DNA from: Sabulicella glaciei
GTDB lineage: Bacteria > Pseudomonadota > Alphaproteobacteria > Acetobacterales > Acetobacteraceae
Reading direction: 5' to 3'
DNA length: 64,000 bases
NCBI RefSeq assembly: GCF_026183895.1
Contig: NZ_JAPFQI010000001.1
Location: 1,021,510-1,085,509, forward strand
Positions 27,524-36,329 of the stretch are shown here, in pieces. A program made the translations under genes and the position numbers. How positions within the stretch are numbered: position 1 is the stretch's first letter; each line of letters starts with the position of its first letter. The notes below the pieces were generated by a model that did no database searches, was not told the origin of the DNA, and worked only from the letters and a program-made list of their open reading frames with translations.

Positions 27524-27866
27524 AACGCACGGGACCTGGACGCCCGAAGGGGAAGTGAACCCGGCCCTTCGCGAGGAAGCGGTGATCGAGGCGCTGAAGA
27601 CCGTCTTCGACCCCGAGATCCCGGTGGACATCTTCGAGCTTGGCCTTGTCTACGCCATTGAACTCGCCGACGACGGCGAGGTGAAGGTGGAGATGACGCT
27701 GACCACCCCTTCTTGCCCTTCGGCGCAGGAACTGCCTGCCATGGCGGAAGAGGCGGTGCGACAGGTCCCTGGCGTCGCGGGCTGCAAGGTCGAGGTCGTC
27801 TGGGACCCGCCCTGGGACCAGTCACGCATGAGCGAGGACGCGCGCCTCGCCCTGAACATGTATTGA
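27516..27866 (+). CDS. sufT: SUF system assembly protein, MIP18/DUF59 family (SufT-like)
   Basis: 116 residues from GTG 27516, with AGGAGG six bases upstream inside the end of sufU. The MIP18 fold is readable: EEAVIEALKTVFDPEIPVDIFELGLVYAIEL, then VKVEMTLTTPSCPSAQELPAMAEEAV, with the conserved Cys of the TTPSCP motif, and KVEVVWDPPWDQSRMSEDARLALNMY. SufT/CIA-type members help mature Fe-S client proteins. Its place between sufU and the A-type carrier fits late transfer. A longer N terminus from 27498 is possible but has no ribosome site. Confidence 0.92.
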   Translation: MSETHGTWTPEGEVNPALREEAVIEALKTVFDPEIPVDIFELGLVYAIELADDGEVKVEMTLTTPSCPSAQELPAMAEEAVRQVPGVAGCKVEVVWDPPWDQSRMSEDARLALNMY

Positions 27867-27883
27867 CGAGGAGGCTGGACGCG

Positions 27884-28252
27884 ATGGCCACCGCCGAAAC
27901 CCCCACCAAGACCAGGCGCGAATTGCCGCCGCTGATGCGGCTTTCCGAGGCTGCCGCTGAAAGGCTGCGCGCGCTCTACGGCAAGGCCGAGGAGGGCAAG
28001 CTGCTGCGGATCGGGGTCAAGACCAAGGGCTGCTCCGGCATGGCCTATGACCTTGATTTCGTGGATGCGCCCGGGCCGGGCGACGAGGTGGTGAAGGACA
28101 AGGGCCTCACCATCCTCGTGGACCGCAAGGCATCGCTCTACCTGATCGGCACGGTCATGGACTACGAGATGAAACCGATGAGCGCGGGCTTCACCTTCGT
28201 GAACCCGAACGAGAAGGGCCGCTGCGGCTGCGGCGAATCCTTCCACGTGTGA
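27884..28252 (+). CDS. sufA: A-type Fe-S carrier protein (SufA/IscA family)
   Basis: 122 residues. The three carrier cysteines are Cys50 (VKTKGCSGMAYDL) and Cys114 and Cys116 (KGRCGCGESFHV), the family invariant pattern. The N-terminal 17 residues are a variable extension. GACGAGGAGG lies upstream of the ATG with about nine bases between. It is the last gene of the SUF operon and likely passes clusters from SufBCD to apo-proteins. SufA and ErpA cannot be told apart by motif; SufA is chosen from operon position. Confidence 0.92.
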   Translation: MATAETPTKTRRELPPLMRLSEAAAERLRALYGKAEEGKLLRIGVKTKGCSGMAYDLDFVDAPGPGDEVVKDKGLTILVDRKASLYLIGTVMDYEMKPMSAGFTFVNPNEKGRCGCGESFHV

Positions 28253-28256
28253 CCGA

Positions 28257-28277
28257 GGGGCGGCGCTATGCCGCCTC
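28257..28277. terminator. hairpin between SUF operon and convergent kinase gene
   Basis: Stem GGCGGC (28259-28264), loop GCTAT, GCCGCC (28270-28275), extended outwards by a G-T and a G-C pair. It includes the stop codon of the kinase gene on the minus strand and begins five bases after the SUF operon ends. Without T-runs, this is a candidate bidirectional terminator only. Confidence 0.35.
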
Positions 28278-30701
28278 CGGCTCCTTCCGCCGCAGCGCGC
28301 GGTCCAGCGCGGCCGACAATTCCTCCGGCTGATAGGGCTTGGGCAGGATCTCGACGCCATCGGGCGGCGATGTCCGGCTGAGCTGCTCGCTGTAGCCGGT
28401 GGTCAGCAGCACCGGCAGGCTCGGCCAGGATTCCCGCGCGATCCGGGCCAGTTCCATCCCGCCGACTCCGCCCGGCATCACCACGTCCGAGAACACGACA
28501 TCCGGCATCATCCCGGACCTGAGCAGGGACAGCGCCTCCTCCGCGCTCCTCACGTGGCGGGTGATGTAGCCGCGCTCCTCCAGCAGCGACACCGCGAGGG
28601 TCCCGACCTCGACATTGTCCTCGACCACGAGGATCGTCCCGCGCCTGGCGGAGTTCGGCGCGGCGGATACCGGTCTGGCGGCGGCCGCCTCCTCAAGGGC
28701 GCGCGGCAGGACCAGGGAAACAGCGGTCCCCTCCCCCACCTCGCTGCGGATTGAAAGGTCGCCGCCCGACTGGCGCACGAAGCCGAGCACCTGCGGCAGG
28801 CCGAGCCCCGTGCCGTACCCCGTGGGCTTGGTGGTGAAGAAGGGTTCCAGCACGCGGTCCAGCAGGTGCTGCGGGATACCCTGGCCGGTGTCCCGCACGA
28901 CGATGCACACGTACTCGCCGGCCGGGCGCTCGCCCTCCTTGTCCAGCGTCGCGTTGCGCGCCTCGATGGTCACGACCCCGCCATCCGGCATTGCGTCGCG
29001 CCCGTTCACGGCGAGGTTCAGGATCGCCACCTCCAGCTGCCCGGGATCCACCTTGGCGAGCCAGAGGTCAGGCTCGATCGACGTCCGGACCTCAATGCCG
29101 GAGCCGAGGGTACGGCGCAGAAGCTCGGACATGCCGGAAAGCCGTTCCGCCACGTCCACCACCTCGGGATGCAACGCCTGCCGTCGCGCGAAGGCGAGAA
29201 GGCGCCCCGTGAGGTCCCGCGCGCTGCGCCCGGCCTGGATCATCCCGTCCAGGATTGCCTCCCGCTTCGCCCCGGCGATACTTGGCTGACGCAGCAGCGC
29301 GGCCCCGCTGGTCACGACCTGCAGCAGGTTGTTGAAGTCGTGCGCGACCGCACCGGTGAGGTGGCCAAGCGCAGCCAGCTTTTCGGCCTGGCGCGCCTCC
29401 TCCTCGGCCCGACGCCGCTGGCGCGCGACCTGGAGCAGGGCAGCGGTCCGCTCCTCGACCAGGCGTTCCAGCTCCTGCCGGTCGCGCTCCAGCACGGCCT
29501 GGGCGGCTCGGGCCTGGGTGACGTCCTGGCAGACCCCCACCATCCGCGTCGGCGGGAGTTGGGCGGCGCGAAGCGCCATGACCCGCTCAACGCCATCCTG
29601 TCGGCGCACGCGGAACTCGGCGACGAACGGGCCGCCTTCCTTCATGGCGGGCCGCAAGGCGGCGCGAAGCGGGGAAAGATCCTCGGAATGGACGAAATCC
29701 TGCCAGCGCCGCGCCGCGGACTCGCGCGCAGCGGGCGGCAGGCCCAGCAGCGCCCCCATCGTCTCGTCCCACTGGACCTGGCCGGTCGCGAAATCCACCT
29801 CCCAGGTGCCGAGCCCGGCGGCCTCCAGCGCAATGTGCAACCGCGTCTCGCCCACGCGCAGCGCTGCCTCGGCTGCCGCACGCTCGGCGCTCAGCATGGC
29901 GGCGCGCGCCTCGCTCTCGCGGAGCGCCACCGCGGCCTCGCGCTGCGCCAGGGCGCTGAAGCGCCGGTCGAACAGCGCCGCCAGCAGCGACAGGAAGAGG
30001 ATCAGCGCAGTCGTGCTCCCGACGCCAAGCGCCAGAGAGGCCTGCTCCAGGCCGGTGGCGCCATCGGGGCGCCCGTGGCCCGCCGGCAGCACCCAGGTCG
30101 CCGCCGCCATCGCGGTGTAGTGCATTCCTGCCACGGCGAGGCCCATCACCACGGCCGCCCCCAACTTCGGCGCAGGGGCGGTTTCGTGCAGGGAAAGCCA
30201 TAGCGCCACGGTCGCCGCCACCACCGCGACCAGCAGGGACACCGCCACCAGAACCGGGTCGTAGTGCAGCACTGCGCCCGAATGCATCGCCGCCATGCCG
30301 GTGTAGTGCATGGTCGCGATGCTGATGCCGACCACGATCCCGGCGCTGACCACCCAGCGTGTCCGCCCGGCTCCTCGCCGGACGAGGCCGAAGCCGAACC
30401 CTGTCACGATGATCGGCAGCACGAGCGAGAACAGGGTCAGCCACGGGTCGAAGGTGATCGGAACTGGCAGGGTGAACGCCAGCATGGCCACGAAGTGCAT
30501 CGCCCAGATGCCGCCGCCCATGGCAACCGCCGCCGCCCCGGTCCAGAGCCGAACGCCCCAGCCATGGGCCGCGCGCACCCGGCCCGCGAGGTCCAGCGCG
30601 GTGAAGGAGGCGAGGATGGCGATTCCAACCGACAAGGCCACGAGGGCCGGGTCATGGTGGCCGCCGAGGACCTCGCCGAGTTCGTGCAGATTCCCGTGCA
30701 A
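28266..30701 (-). CDS. MHYT-domain hybrid sensor histidine kinase
   Basis: 811 residues. Seven hydrophobic helices (about 18-250) carry the MHYT signature three times: MHF 68-70, MHYT 131-134 and MHYT 193-196. This domain is proposed to sense a gas or copper in the membrane. A PAS domain (about 285-395), a coiled coil and HisKA with His454 (GAVAHDFNNLLQV) follow. HATPase has N box LNLAVNGRDAMPDGG, DTGQGIP and GYGTGLGLPQV, and the receiver domain holds Asp739 (VVFSDVVMPGG). The start is TTG 30701, since a TGA lies two codons upstream. No output regulator gene is adjacent. It is divergent from the SDR gene. Confidence 0.92.
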   Translation of the reverse strand: MHGNLHELGEVLGGHHDPALVALSVGIAILASFTALDLAGRVRAAHGWGVRLWTGAAAVAMGGGIWAMHFVAMLAFTLPVPITFDPWLTLFSLVLPIIVTGFGFGLVRRGAGRTRWVVSAGIVVGISIATMHYTGMAAMHSGAVLHYDPVLVAVSLLVAVVAATVALWLSLHETAPAPKLGAAVVMGLAVAGMHYTAMAAATWVLPAGHGRPDGATGLEQASLALGVGSTTALILFLSLLAALFDRRFSALAQREAAVALRESEARAAMLSAERAAAEAALRVGETRLHIALEAAGLGTWEVDFATGQVQWDETMGALLGLPPAARESAARRWQDFVHSEDLSPLRAALRPAMKEGGPFVAEFRVRRQDGVERVMALRAAQLPPTRMVGVCQDVTQARAAQAVLERDRQELERLVEERTAALLQVARQRRRAEEEARQAEKLAALGHLTGAVAHDFNNLLQVVTSGAALLRQPSIAGAKREAILDGMIQAGRSARDLTGRLLAFARRQALHPEVVDVAERLSGMSELLRRTLGSGIEVRTSIEPDLWLAKVDPGQLEVAILNLAVNGRDAMPDGGVVTIEARNATLDKEGERPAGEYVCIVVRDTGQGIPQHLLDRVLEPFFTTKPTGYGTGLGLPQVLGFVRQSGGDLSIRSEVGEGTAVSLVLPRALEEAAAARPVSAAPNSARRGTILVVEDNVEVGTLAVSLLEERGYITRHVRSAEEALSLLRSGMMPDVVFSDVVMPGGVGGMELARIARESWPSLPVLLTTGYSEQLSRTSPPDGVEILPKPYQPEELSAALDRALRRKEPEAA

Positions 30702-30854
30702 TGATTTTCAGGGCCTTGATTACGCTTCCAAACGTAGCCTCCCCGCGCCACCGTTGCGAGGGGATGAATCGATGGAAGGGGACCGCTTCACGCGCGCGGA
30801 TGCCCGTCCTAACCTCCCGCGCTGCGAAACGGACATACGGGAGAACGCCTCATC

Positions 30855-31763
30855 ATGATGCTTGAAGGCAAGGTCGCGATCGTCACCGGCTCGGGCGGCG
30901 GCATCGGGCGCGAGATCGCGCTGGCCATGGCGGAGGCCGGGGCCAAGATCGTCATCAACGACATCGGCGCCTCGCTGGGCGGCGAAGGCTTCTCGGCCAC
31001 GCCGGCCGAGCAGACCAAGGGCATCATCGAGCAGAAGGGCGGCCAGGCCGCCATCAACACCGACAGCGTCTCCGAGTGGGAGAACGCGAAGAAGATCGTC
31101 CAGTGCGCGCTCGACAATTTCGGACGCGTGGACATCGTGGTGAACAACGCGGGCATCCTGCGCGACCAGATCTTCCACCGCATGACGCCGGAGGAGTGGC
31201 TGGCCGTCATCAACGTCCACCTCAACGGCTCCTTCTTCGTCAGCCGCGCGGCGGCGGAGCATTTCCGCAAGCAGGAAAGCGGCTCCTTCGTCCACATCAC
31301 CTCGACCTCGGGGCTGATCGGCAATTTCGGGCAGGCGAACTACTCGGCGGCGAAGCTGGGCATCGTGGCGCTGTCCAAGTCCATCGCGCTGGACATGAAG
31401 CGCTACAACGTGCGCTCCAACTGCCTCGCCCCCTTCGCGTGGAGCCGCATGACCTCCTCCATCCCCGCCGAGACGCCGGAGCAGAAGGCGCGGGTCGAGC
31501 GGATCATGCGCATGGGGCCGGAGAAGAATGCGCCGCTCGCGGTCTTCCTCGCCTCCGACGCGGCGAAGGAGGTGTCCGGCCAGATCTTCGCGCCGCGCAT
31601 GCACGAGCTGTTCCTGTTCTCGCAGAACCGGCCCATCCGCTCCGTACACAGCGAGTCGGGCTGGACGCCGGAGAAGATCGCCGAGATCGCGCTGCCGTCC
31701 TTCCGTTCCGGCTTCACGCCGCTCGACCGTTCGGGCGATGTCTTCTCCTGGGATCCGGTCTGA
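30855..31763 (+). CDS. SDR-family dehydrogenase, multifunctional-enzyme-2-like
   Basis: 302 residues. The Rossmann motif TGSGGGIG is at 11-18 and NNAG at 97-100. The catalytic triad is Ser150, Tyr163, Lys167 (HITSTSGLIGNFGQANYSAAKLG). The long C-terminal part with FLASDAAKEVSGQIFAPRMHELFLFSQ and RSVHSESGWTPEKIAE resembles the (3R)-hydroxyacyl-CoA dehydrogenase unit of peroxisomal-type MFE-2, without its hydratase domain. The first gene of an acyl-CoA cluster, it is likely to oxidise a 3-hydroxyacyl-CoA. The ATG can be 30855 or 30858. Confidence 0.88.
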   Translation: MMLEGKVAIVTGSGGGIGREIALAMAEAGAKIVINDIGASLGGEGFSATPAEQTKGIIEQKGGQAAINTDSVSEWENAKKIVQCALDNFGRVDIVVNNAGILRDQIFHRMTPEEWLAVINVHLNGSFFVSRAAAEHFRKQESGSFVHITSTSGLIGNFGQANYSAAKLGIVALSKSIALDMKRYNVRSNCLAPFAWSRMTSSIPAETPEQKARVERIMRMGPEKNAPLAVFLASDAAKEVSGQIFAPRMHELFLFSQNRPIRSVHSESGWTPEKIAEIALPSFRSGFTPLDRSGDVFSWDPV

Positions 31764-31767
31764 CCCC

Positions 31768-32919
31768 ATGGATTTCCGCGTCTCGGAAGAGCAGGCCGCC
31801 TTCGCGGAGGTGGTGCGCGGCTTCGCCGAGCGCCACCTTCGGGAAGGGGCGGTGGAACGCGCCCACACGGTCGGCTTTCCGTGGGATGTCGCCAAGCTCA
31901 TGGCACAGCAAGGCCTGTTCGGCATCATGCTGCCCGAGGAGGATGGCGGCCAGGGCGGCACGGCGATGGACGCCGTGCTGGCGATGGAGCAGATCGCCGC
32001 AGTCTGCCCCCGCTCCGCCGACGTGCTCCAGGCGGGAAATTTCGGCGCCTTCCGTACTCTGGCAGAGTATGCCAGCCCTTACCAAAAGGATCGGTTCTTC
32101 AAGCCGCTCCTGAACGGGGAAGCGGTGGCAGCGGTGGGGATGAGCGAGCCCGAGGCCGGCTCCGCCCTCACCGACCTCACGACGCGCTGCACGCCGGACG
32201 GGGACGGCTTCCGCCTGAATGGGCAGAAGGTCTTCACCACCAACAGCGCGGAGGCCAACGTCTTCGTGGTGTATTGCCGCTTCGGGCCTGGCGTGGGCGG
32301 TATCGGCTCCGTGCTGGTGGAGCGCGGGCAGGAAGGCTTCCGCCTGGGCCAGCCCTCGCTCTACATGAACGACGAGGAGTGGTGCGCCCTCTACTTCGAG
32401 GATGTCTACATTCCGAAGGAGATGGTGCTGCTCGGCCCCGGCGGGTTCAAGAAGCAGATCGGCGGCTTCAACGTGGAGCGGCTGGGCAACACCACCCGTG
32501 CCCTGGCGCTCGGCGAGTACTGCTTCGACCAGGCGCGCGAGCACGCGATGCAGCGCTCGCAATTCGGCCGCAAGCTAATGGACTTCCAGGGGCTGCAATG
32601 GAAGTTCGCGGAGATGCGCGTGGCGCTCGATGCCGCGCGCCTCCTGCTCTACCGTGCCGCCGTGAATGCCGGGCGCGGCCTGCCCGATGCGCAGGAAGTG
32701 GCGCTGGCCAAGTATGCCTGCAATCAGGCTGGCTGGCTCGCCTCCAACGAGTCCATGCAGGTCATGGGCGGCATGGGCTACTCCAAGGACCTCTTGATTG
32801 AATACTGCGTGCGCCGGACGCGCGGCTGGATGATCGCTGGCGGGTCGCTGGAGATGATGCGCAACCGCATCGCCGAGGGGGTGTTCGGTCAGTCCTTCTC
32901 GCAGCGCCCGCCGCGATGA
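31768..32919 (+). CDS. acyl-CoA dehydrogenase
   Basis: FAD enzyme of 383 residues. Visible are the FAD/substrate motif AVGMSEPEAGSALTDLTTR and FRLNGQKVFTTNSAEANVFVVYCR. The helical C-terminal domain has RSQFGRKLMDFQGLQWKFAEMR and NESMQVMGGMGYSKDLLIEY. The MCAD catalytic Glu site (YEGT) is replaced by IAGGS, but Glu237 in GGFNVERLG aligns with the catalytic Glu of isovaleryl-CoA dehydrogenase (LDLERL). The base is therefore probably Glu237. It starts five bases after the SDR gene and overlaps the acyl-CoA synthetase gene. A branched or unusual acyl-CoA is plausible. Confidence 0.92.
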   Translation: MDFRVSEEQAAFAEVVRGFAERHLREGAVERAHTVGFPWDVAKLMAQQGLFGIMLPEEDGGQGGTAMDAVLAMEQIAAVCPRSADVLQAGNFGAFRTLAEYASPYQKDRFFKPLLNGEAVAAVGMSEPEAGSALTDLTTRCTPDGDGFRLNGQKVFTTNSAEANVFVVYCRFGPGVGGIGSVLVERGQEGFRLGQPSLYMNDEEWCALYFEDVYIPKEMVLLGPGGFKKQIGGFNVERLGNTTRALALGEYCFDQAREHAMQRSQFGRKLMDFQGLQWKFAEMRVALDAARLLLYRAAVNAGRGLPDAQEVALAKYACNQAGWLASNESMQVMGGMGYSKDLLIEYCVRRTRGWMIAGGSLEMMRNRIAEGVFGQSFSQRPPR

Positions 32920-34919
32920 GGGAGTTACTGGCGCCGCGCAGCATCGCGCTGATCGGCGCCTCGGCCGATGCATCGCGGTTGACGGCGCGGCCCCAGCGCT
33001 ACCTGCGCCGACACGGCTTCGGCGGCGCGCTGCACCTAGTCCATCGGCGCGCCAGCGAGATCAACGGCGAGGCGACGCGGCCCGACATCCCTGAAGGCGT
33101 GGAATTCGCCTACGTCCTGCTCGGCACCGACCATGTCGAGGCGCAGGTCGCGGAAGCGGCTCGCAAGGGCGCCAAGCTCTGCTGCATCCTGGCCGACGGC
33201 TTCGCCGAGGCGGGGCCGGAGGGAGAGGAGCGCCAGCGCCGCGTTGTGGAAGCGGCGCACACGGGCGGGATGCGCGTGCTCGGCCCGAACTCCATGGGAG
33301 TCGTGAATCTGCAGGATCGCATCGCCTGCACAGTGAACGCGGCGCTGGAGGCGGAGAGCCTGCTGCCGGGGCGCGTCGCGCTGGTCTCGCAGTCGGGCTC
33401 CATGATGGGCGCCATCCTGTCGCGCGGCGCGGCGCGAGGCCTCGGCTTCTCGCACCTCATCGGCACGGGCAACGAGGCCGACCTGTCGGCTGGTGAGATC
33501 GCCGGGATGCTGGTGGACGACCCCGGCGTGGACGCGGTGATGCTGTTCCTGGAGGCGATCCGCGCTCCGGAAGCCTTCGCCGAAGCGGCCGCCAAGGCCC
33601 ATGCGCGCGGCAAGCCGATCATTGCCTTCAAGCTCGGCCGCTCCGAGTATGGGGCGGAGTTGGCAGCGTCGCACACCGGCGCGCTGGCCGGCAGCGACGC
33701 CGCGGTGGACGCGTTCTTCCGCGCCCATGGCATCCTGCGCGCGACGACGCTGGAAGGCTTCCTGGAACTCCCCTCCCTCGCCATCGGCCAGCGCGCCGTG
33801 GTGCGTCCCGCTGCAGTCTCAGTGCTGACCACCACGGGCGGCGGCGGAGCCATGGCGGTGGATGCGCTCGGCGTCGCGGGGGTCGAGGCGCGCGCGCCGG
33901 ACGCGGCCGCCTCCGAGGCGCTTTCGGCCGTGGGCATGCGCGCGGGGGCGAGGCTGCTCGACATGACCCTGGCCGGCACCAAGCCCGACCGCATCCGGGC
34001 GGCAATCGAGGCGCTGGACCGCGACGCGGAGACGGCGGTGATCGTGCCGGTCATCGGCTCCTCCGCGCAGTTCCGCCCGGCCGATGCAGTGGCGGGCATC
34101 ACCGCGGCGGAGGCGCGTAAGCCGGTCGCCGCCTTCCTGGTGCCGCAGGCCGACGCGTCGCTGCGCCTGCTGGCGGAGGCGGGCATCGCCGGCTTCCGCA
34201 CGCCCGAATCCCTGGCCGACGCGTTGCGCGCCTTTCTGTCCTGGCGGGCGCCGCACCCCGTGGCGGCAGAGGTCCCTGCCCTTTCCCTGCCTGCCGAGCC
34301 GGACGAGGCGGATGCGCGCGAGGCGCTGGCCGCACTCGGCCTCGAAAGCGATTGGGCACGCTTCGAGACGGAGCCAGCGGCTGGCCTGCGCTACCCGGTC
34401 GCGCTGAAGATCCTGTCGCCCGACCTCGCCCACAAGACGGAAGTCGGCGGCGTCGCTCTGGGCATCCTGGACGAGGCGGCGCTGCGGCGCGAGATGGCCG
34501 CGATGCGCGAGCGCGTCCGCGTGGCCGCGCCCGACGCGCGGCTCCGCGGCTTCCTGGCCCAGCCCATGGCGCGCCCGCTGGCTGAGGCCATCCTCGGCTA
34601 CCGGCACAGCCCCGAGGTCGGATCGATTGTCATGCTCGGCGCGGGCGGCATCCTGGCGGAGCTGAATCGCGACGTGTCGCTGCGCCTCGCCCCGGTGGAC
34701 GAGGAGACGGCCCACGCGATGATCGCCGAGGTGCGCGCGCTGCGCGTCGTGCAGGGCTTCCGCAACCTCCCGCGCGGCGACACCGATGCGCTGGCGCGGG
34801 CCATCGTCGCCCTTTCCCGCCTCGCCCTCGTGCCGGAGGTCGCGGAGGCGGAGGTGAACCCGCTGATGATCCACGAGAGCGGCCTGACCGTCGCCGATGC
34901 ATGGGTGATACGCCGATGA
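32916..34919 (+). CDS. acyl-CoA synthetase (NDP-forming), acetate-CoA ligase family
   Basis: 667 residues in the fused alpha-beta layout. The CoA-binding domain is at about 1-125 (LLAPRSIALIGASADASR, GMRVLGPNSMGVVNL). The succinyl-CoA-ligase-like flavodoxin domain (about 140-290) has ALVSQSGSMMGAILSRGAARGLGFSHLIGTGNEADL and ASHTGALAGSDAAVDAFF. The C-terminal ATP-grasp domain (about 450-667) has YPVALKILSPDLAHKTEVGGVALGI and EVNPLMIHESG. It activates a carboxylic acid with ATP, forming ADP. No GNAT domain is attached, so it is not a Pat-type acetyltransferase. Coupled to the acyl-CoA dehydrogenase by ATGA, it likely feeds it substrate. Confidence 0.92.
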   Translation: MRELLAPRSIALIGASADASRLTARPQRYLRRHGFGGALHLVHRRASEINGEATRPDIPEGVEFAYVLLGTDHVEAQVAEAARKGAKLCCILADGFAEAGPEGEERQRRVVEAAHTGGMRVLGPNSMGVVNLQDRIACTVNAALEAESLLPGRVALVSQSGSMMGAILSRGAARGLGFSHLIGTGNEADLSAGEIAGMLVDDPGVDAVMLFLEAIRAPEAFAEAAAKAHARGKPIIAFKLGRSEYGAELAASHTGALAGSDAAVDAFFRAHGILRATTLEGFLELPSLAIGQRAVVRPAAVSVLTTTGGGGAMAVDALGVAGVEARAPDAAASEALSAVGMRAGARLLDMTLAGTKPDRIRAAIEALDRDAETAVIVPVIGSSAQFRPADAVAGITAAEARKPVAAFLVPQADASLRLLAEAGIAGFRTPESLADALRAFLSWRAPHPVAAEVPALSLPAEPDEADAREALAALGLESDWARFETEPAAGLRYPVALKILSPDLAHKTEVGGVALGILDEAALRREMAAMRERVRVAAPDARLRGFLAQPMARPLAEAILGYRHSPEVGSIVMLGAGGILAELNRDVSLRLAPVDEETAHAMIAEVRALRVVQGFRNLPRGDTDALARAIVALSRLALVPEVAEAEVNPLMIHESGLTVADAWVIRR

Positions 34920-35722
34920 AGGACCTCCTCGCCGCGCGCTACGGCCGGTTGCCCTTCGAGCCGCCCGCTGACCCTGCGCCGGAGGGGCTTCGCCTCATCC
35001 TCGACCGCCGCGTGACGCGCCGCTTCGCCGCGCGCGAGGTCGAGGACGGCCTGCTCAACCTCGTGCTGGCGGGGGCGCAATCCGCCCCGTCCAAGAGCGA
35101 CCTCCAGCAATACAGCATCGTGGTGCTGCGCGACGCGACGACGCGGCGCCGCATCGCCGATTCCATCGGCACCATGCCCTGGATCGCCGATGCGCCGGTC
35201 TTCCTGCTGTTCTGTGCCGATCTCCGCCGCAACCGCGCCATCGGCGAGCGCGCCGGGCGAACCAACCGCAACGACAACATGGACAGCTTCCTGAACGGCG
35301 CGGTGGACACGGCGCTCGCCCTCGGCTTCGCCACGATGGCGGCCGAGGCGCTGGGGCTCGGGACCTGCCCGGTCAGCTACGTGCGGAACCACCTGGACCT
35401 GATGCGCGAGCTCGCCTCGCTGCCCGATGGCGTGTTTCCGGTGGCCGGGCTGGCGCTCGGCTGGCCCGAGGCGCGCAACGAGATTTCGGCGCGGCTGCCG
35501 CAGGAGGTCGTCGTGCATCGGGAGGCGTATTCCGACGCCGCGCCGGAGCCCATCGCCGCCTATGACGCCGCTCGGCCGCGCGCCAAGCCGCGCTACCCCA
35601 ACGTGCATGGGCCCGCCCCCGAGGGCTGCAGCTGGAGCGAGAACGTGGCGCGGCAATTGTCGGTGCCGGAACGGGCGGAGTTCCGTGCCTGGTTGGAGGC
35701 CCATGGCTTCGCCCTGCGCTGA
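34916..35722 (+). CDS. nitroreductase-family flavoprotein
   Basis: 268 residues of the NfsA/FRase-like FMN fold. RRVTRRFAAREVEDGLLNLVLAGAQSAPSKSDLQQYSIVVL holds the Arg and Ser contacts to FMN. LALGFATMAAEALGLGTCPVSYVRNHLDLMRE and VFPVAGLALGWP are the C-terminal FMN-binding region. It uses NAD(P)H to reduce nitro, quinone or similar electron acceptors; the natural substrate is unknown. It is coupled to the synthetase gene by an ATGA overlap, so it may serve the same catabolic route, though nitroreductases are often passengers. Confidence 0.88.
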   Translation: MKDLLAARYGRLPFEPPADPAPEGLRLILDRRVTRRFAAREVEDGLLNLVLAGAQSAPSKSDLQQYSIVVLRDATTRRRIADSIGTMPWIADAPVFLLFCADLRRNRAIGERAGRTNRNDNMDSFLNGAVDTALALGFATMAAEALGLGTCPVSYVRNHLDLMRELASLPDGVFPVAGLALGWPEARNEISARLPQEVVVHREAYSDAAPEPIAAYDAARPRAKPRYPNVHGPAPEGCSWSENVARQLSVPERAEFRAWLEAHGFALR

Positions 35723-36329
35723 GCGGCGCCGCGCCCGCCCGCGCGATGCAGCGAGCCTGCTGCTTTATCGCGAGTCCTCCGCGCGCGGCGTCGAGTTGCT
35801 GATGGGCCGCCGGCACCGTGACCTGCGCTTCATGCCCGGAATGCTCGTCTTTCCGGGCGGGCGGGTGGACCGCGCGGATTACCGCGCGCCGGTCGCAGCG
35901 GGGCTGCCGGGCGACACCGCCGCGCAGCTGGGGCTCTCCGCACGGCCTTCGCTCGCGAAGGCGCTCGGCGTCTGCGCCGCGCGCGAGCTGGAGGAGGAGA
36001 CCGGGCTGCGCCTGGGCGGGGCAGCGCCAGACCTTTCCGGGTTGGCCTATCTGACCCGCGCCATCACCCCCGCCACCTTTCCCATCCGTTTCCACGCTCG
36101 CTTCCTTCTTGCCCCCGCGGAGATGGCCCTGGGCGAGATGCGCGGCTCGGGCGAGCTGGAGGAATTGCGCTTTTTCACGCCCGACGAGCTTGCCGCCGCG
36201 CCGCATGCCCGCATCACCGCCATGATCGTGGAGGAGTTCCTGCGCTGGCGTCAGGACCCGGCGCGACCGCTGATCCGCATCACCGGCCGGGACTCACGCC
36301 TTCCGGAGCGCCTACGCCAGCGCCCATAG
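35703..36329 (+). CDS. Nudix hydrolase
   Basis: 208 residues. The Nudix box is clear within GGRVDRADYRAPVAAGL and ALGVCAARELEEETGLRLGG, giving the REx2EE core that binds magnesium. FMPGMLVFPGG precedes it. The long form with an insert before the box resembles NUDT7/NUDT19-like and RNA- or CoA-pyrophosphatase relatives. With its acyl-CoA neighbours a CoA-diphosphatase role is possible, but inferred. ATG 35703 overlaps the nitroreductase end by 20 bases. Its own end overlaps the convergent hydrolase gene by 18 bases. Confidence 0.87.
   Translation: MASPCAERRRARPRDAASLLLYRESSARGVELLMGRRHRDLRFMPGMLVFPGGRVDRADYRAPVAAGLPGDTAAQLGLSARPSLAKALGVCAARELEEETGLRLGGAAPDLSGLAYLTRAITPATFPIRFHARFLLAPAEMALGEMRGSGELEELRFFTPDELAAAPHARITAMIVEEFLRWRQDPARPLIRITGRDSRLPERLRQRP

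Noticed and set aside
25686-27530. 614-codon minus-strand frame opposite sufS and sufU
   Set aside because: Arg/His/Ala-rich shadow; the plus-strand genes have catalytic residues and coupling overlaps.
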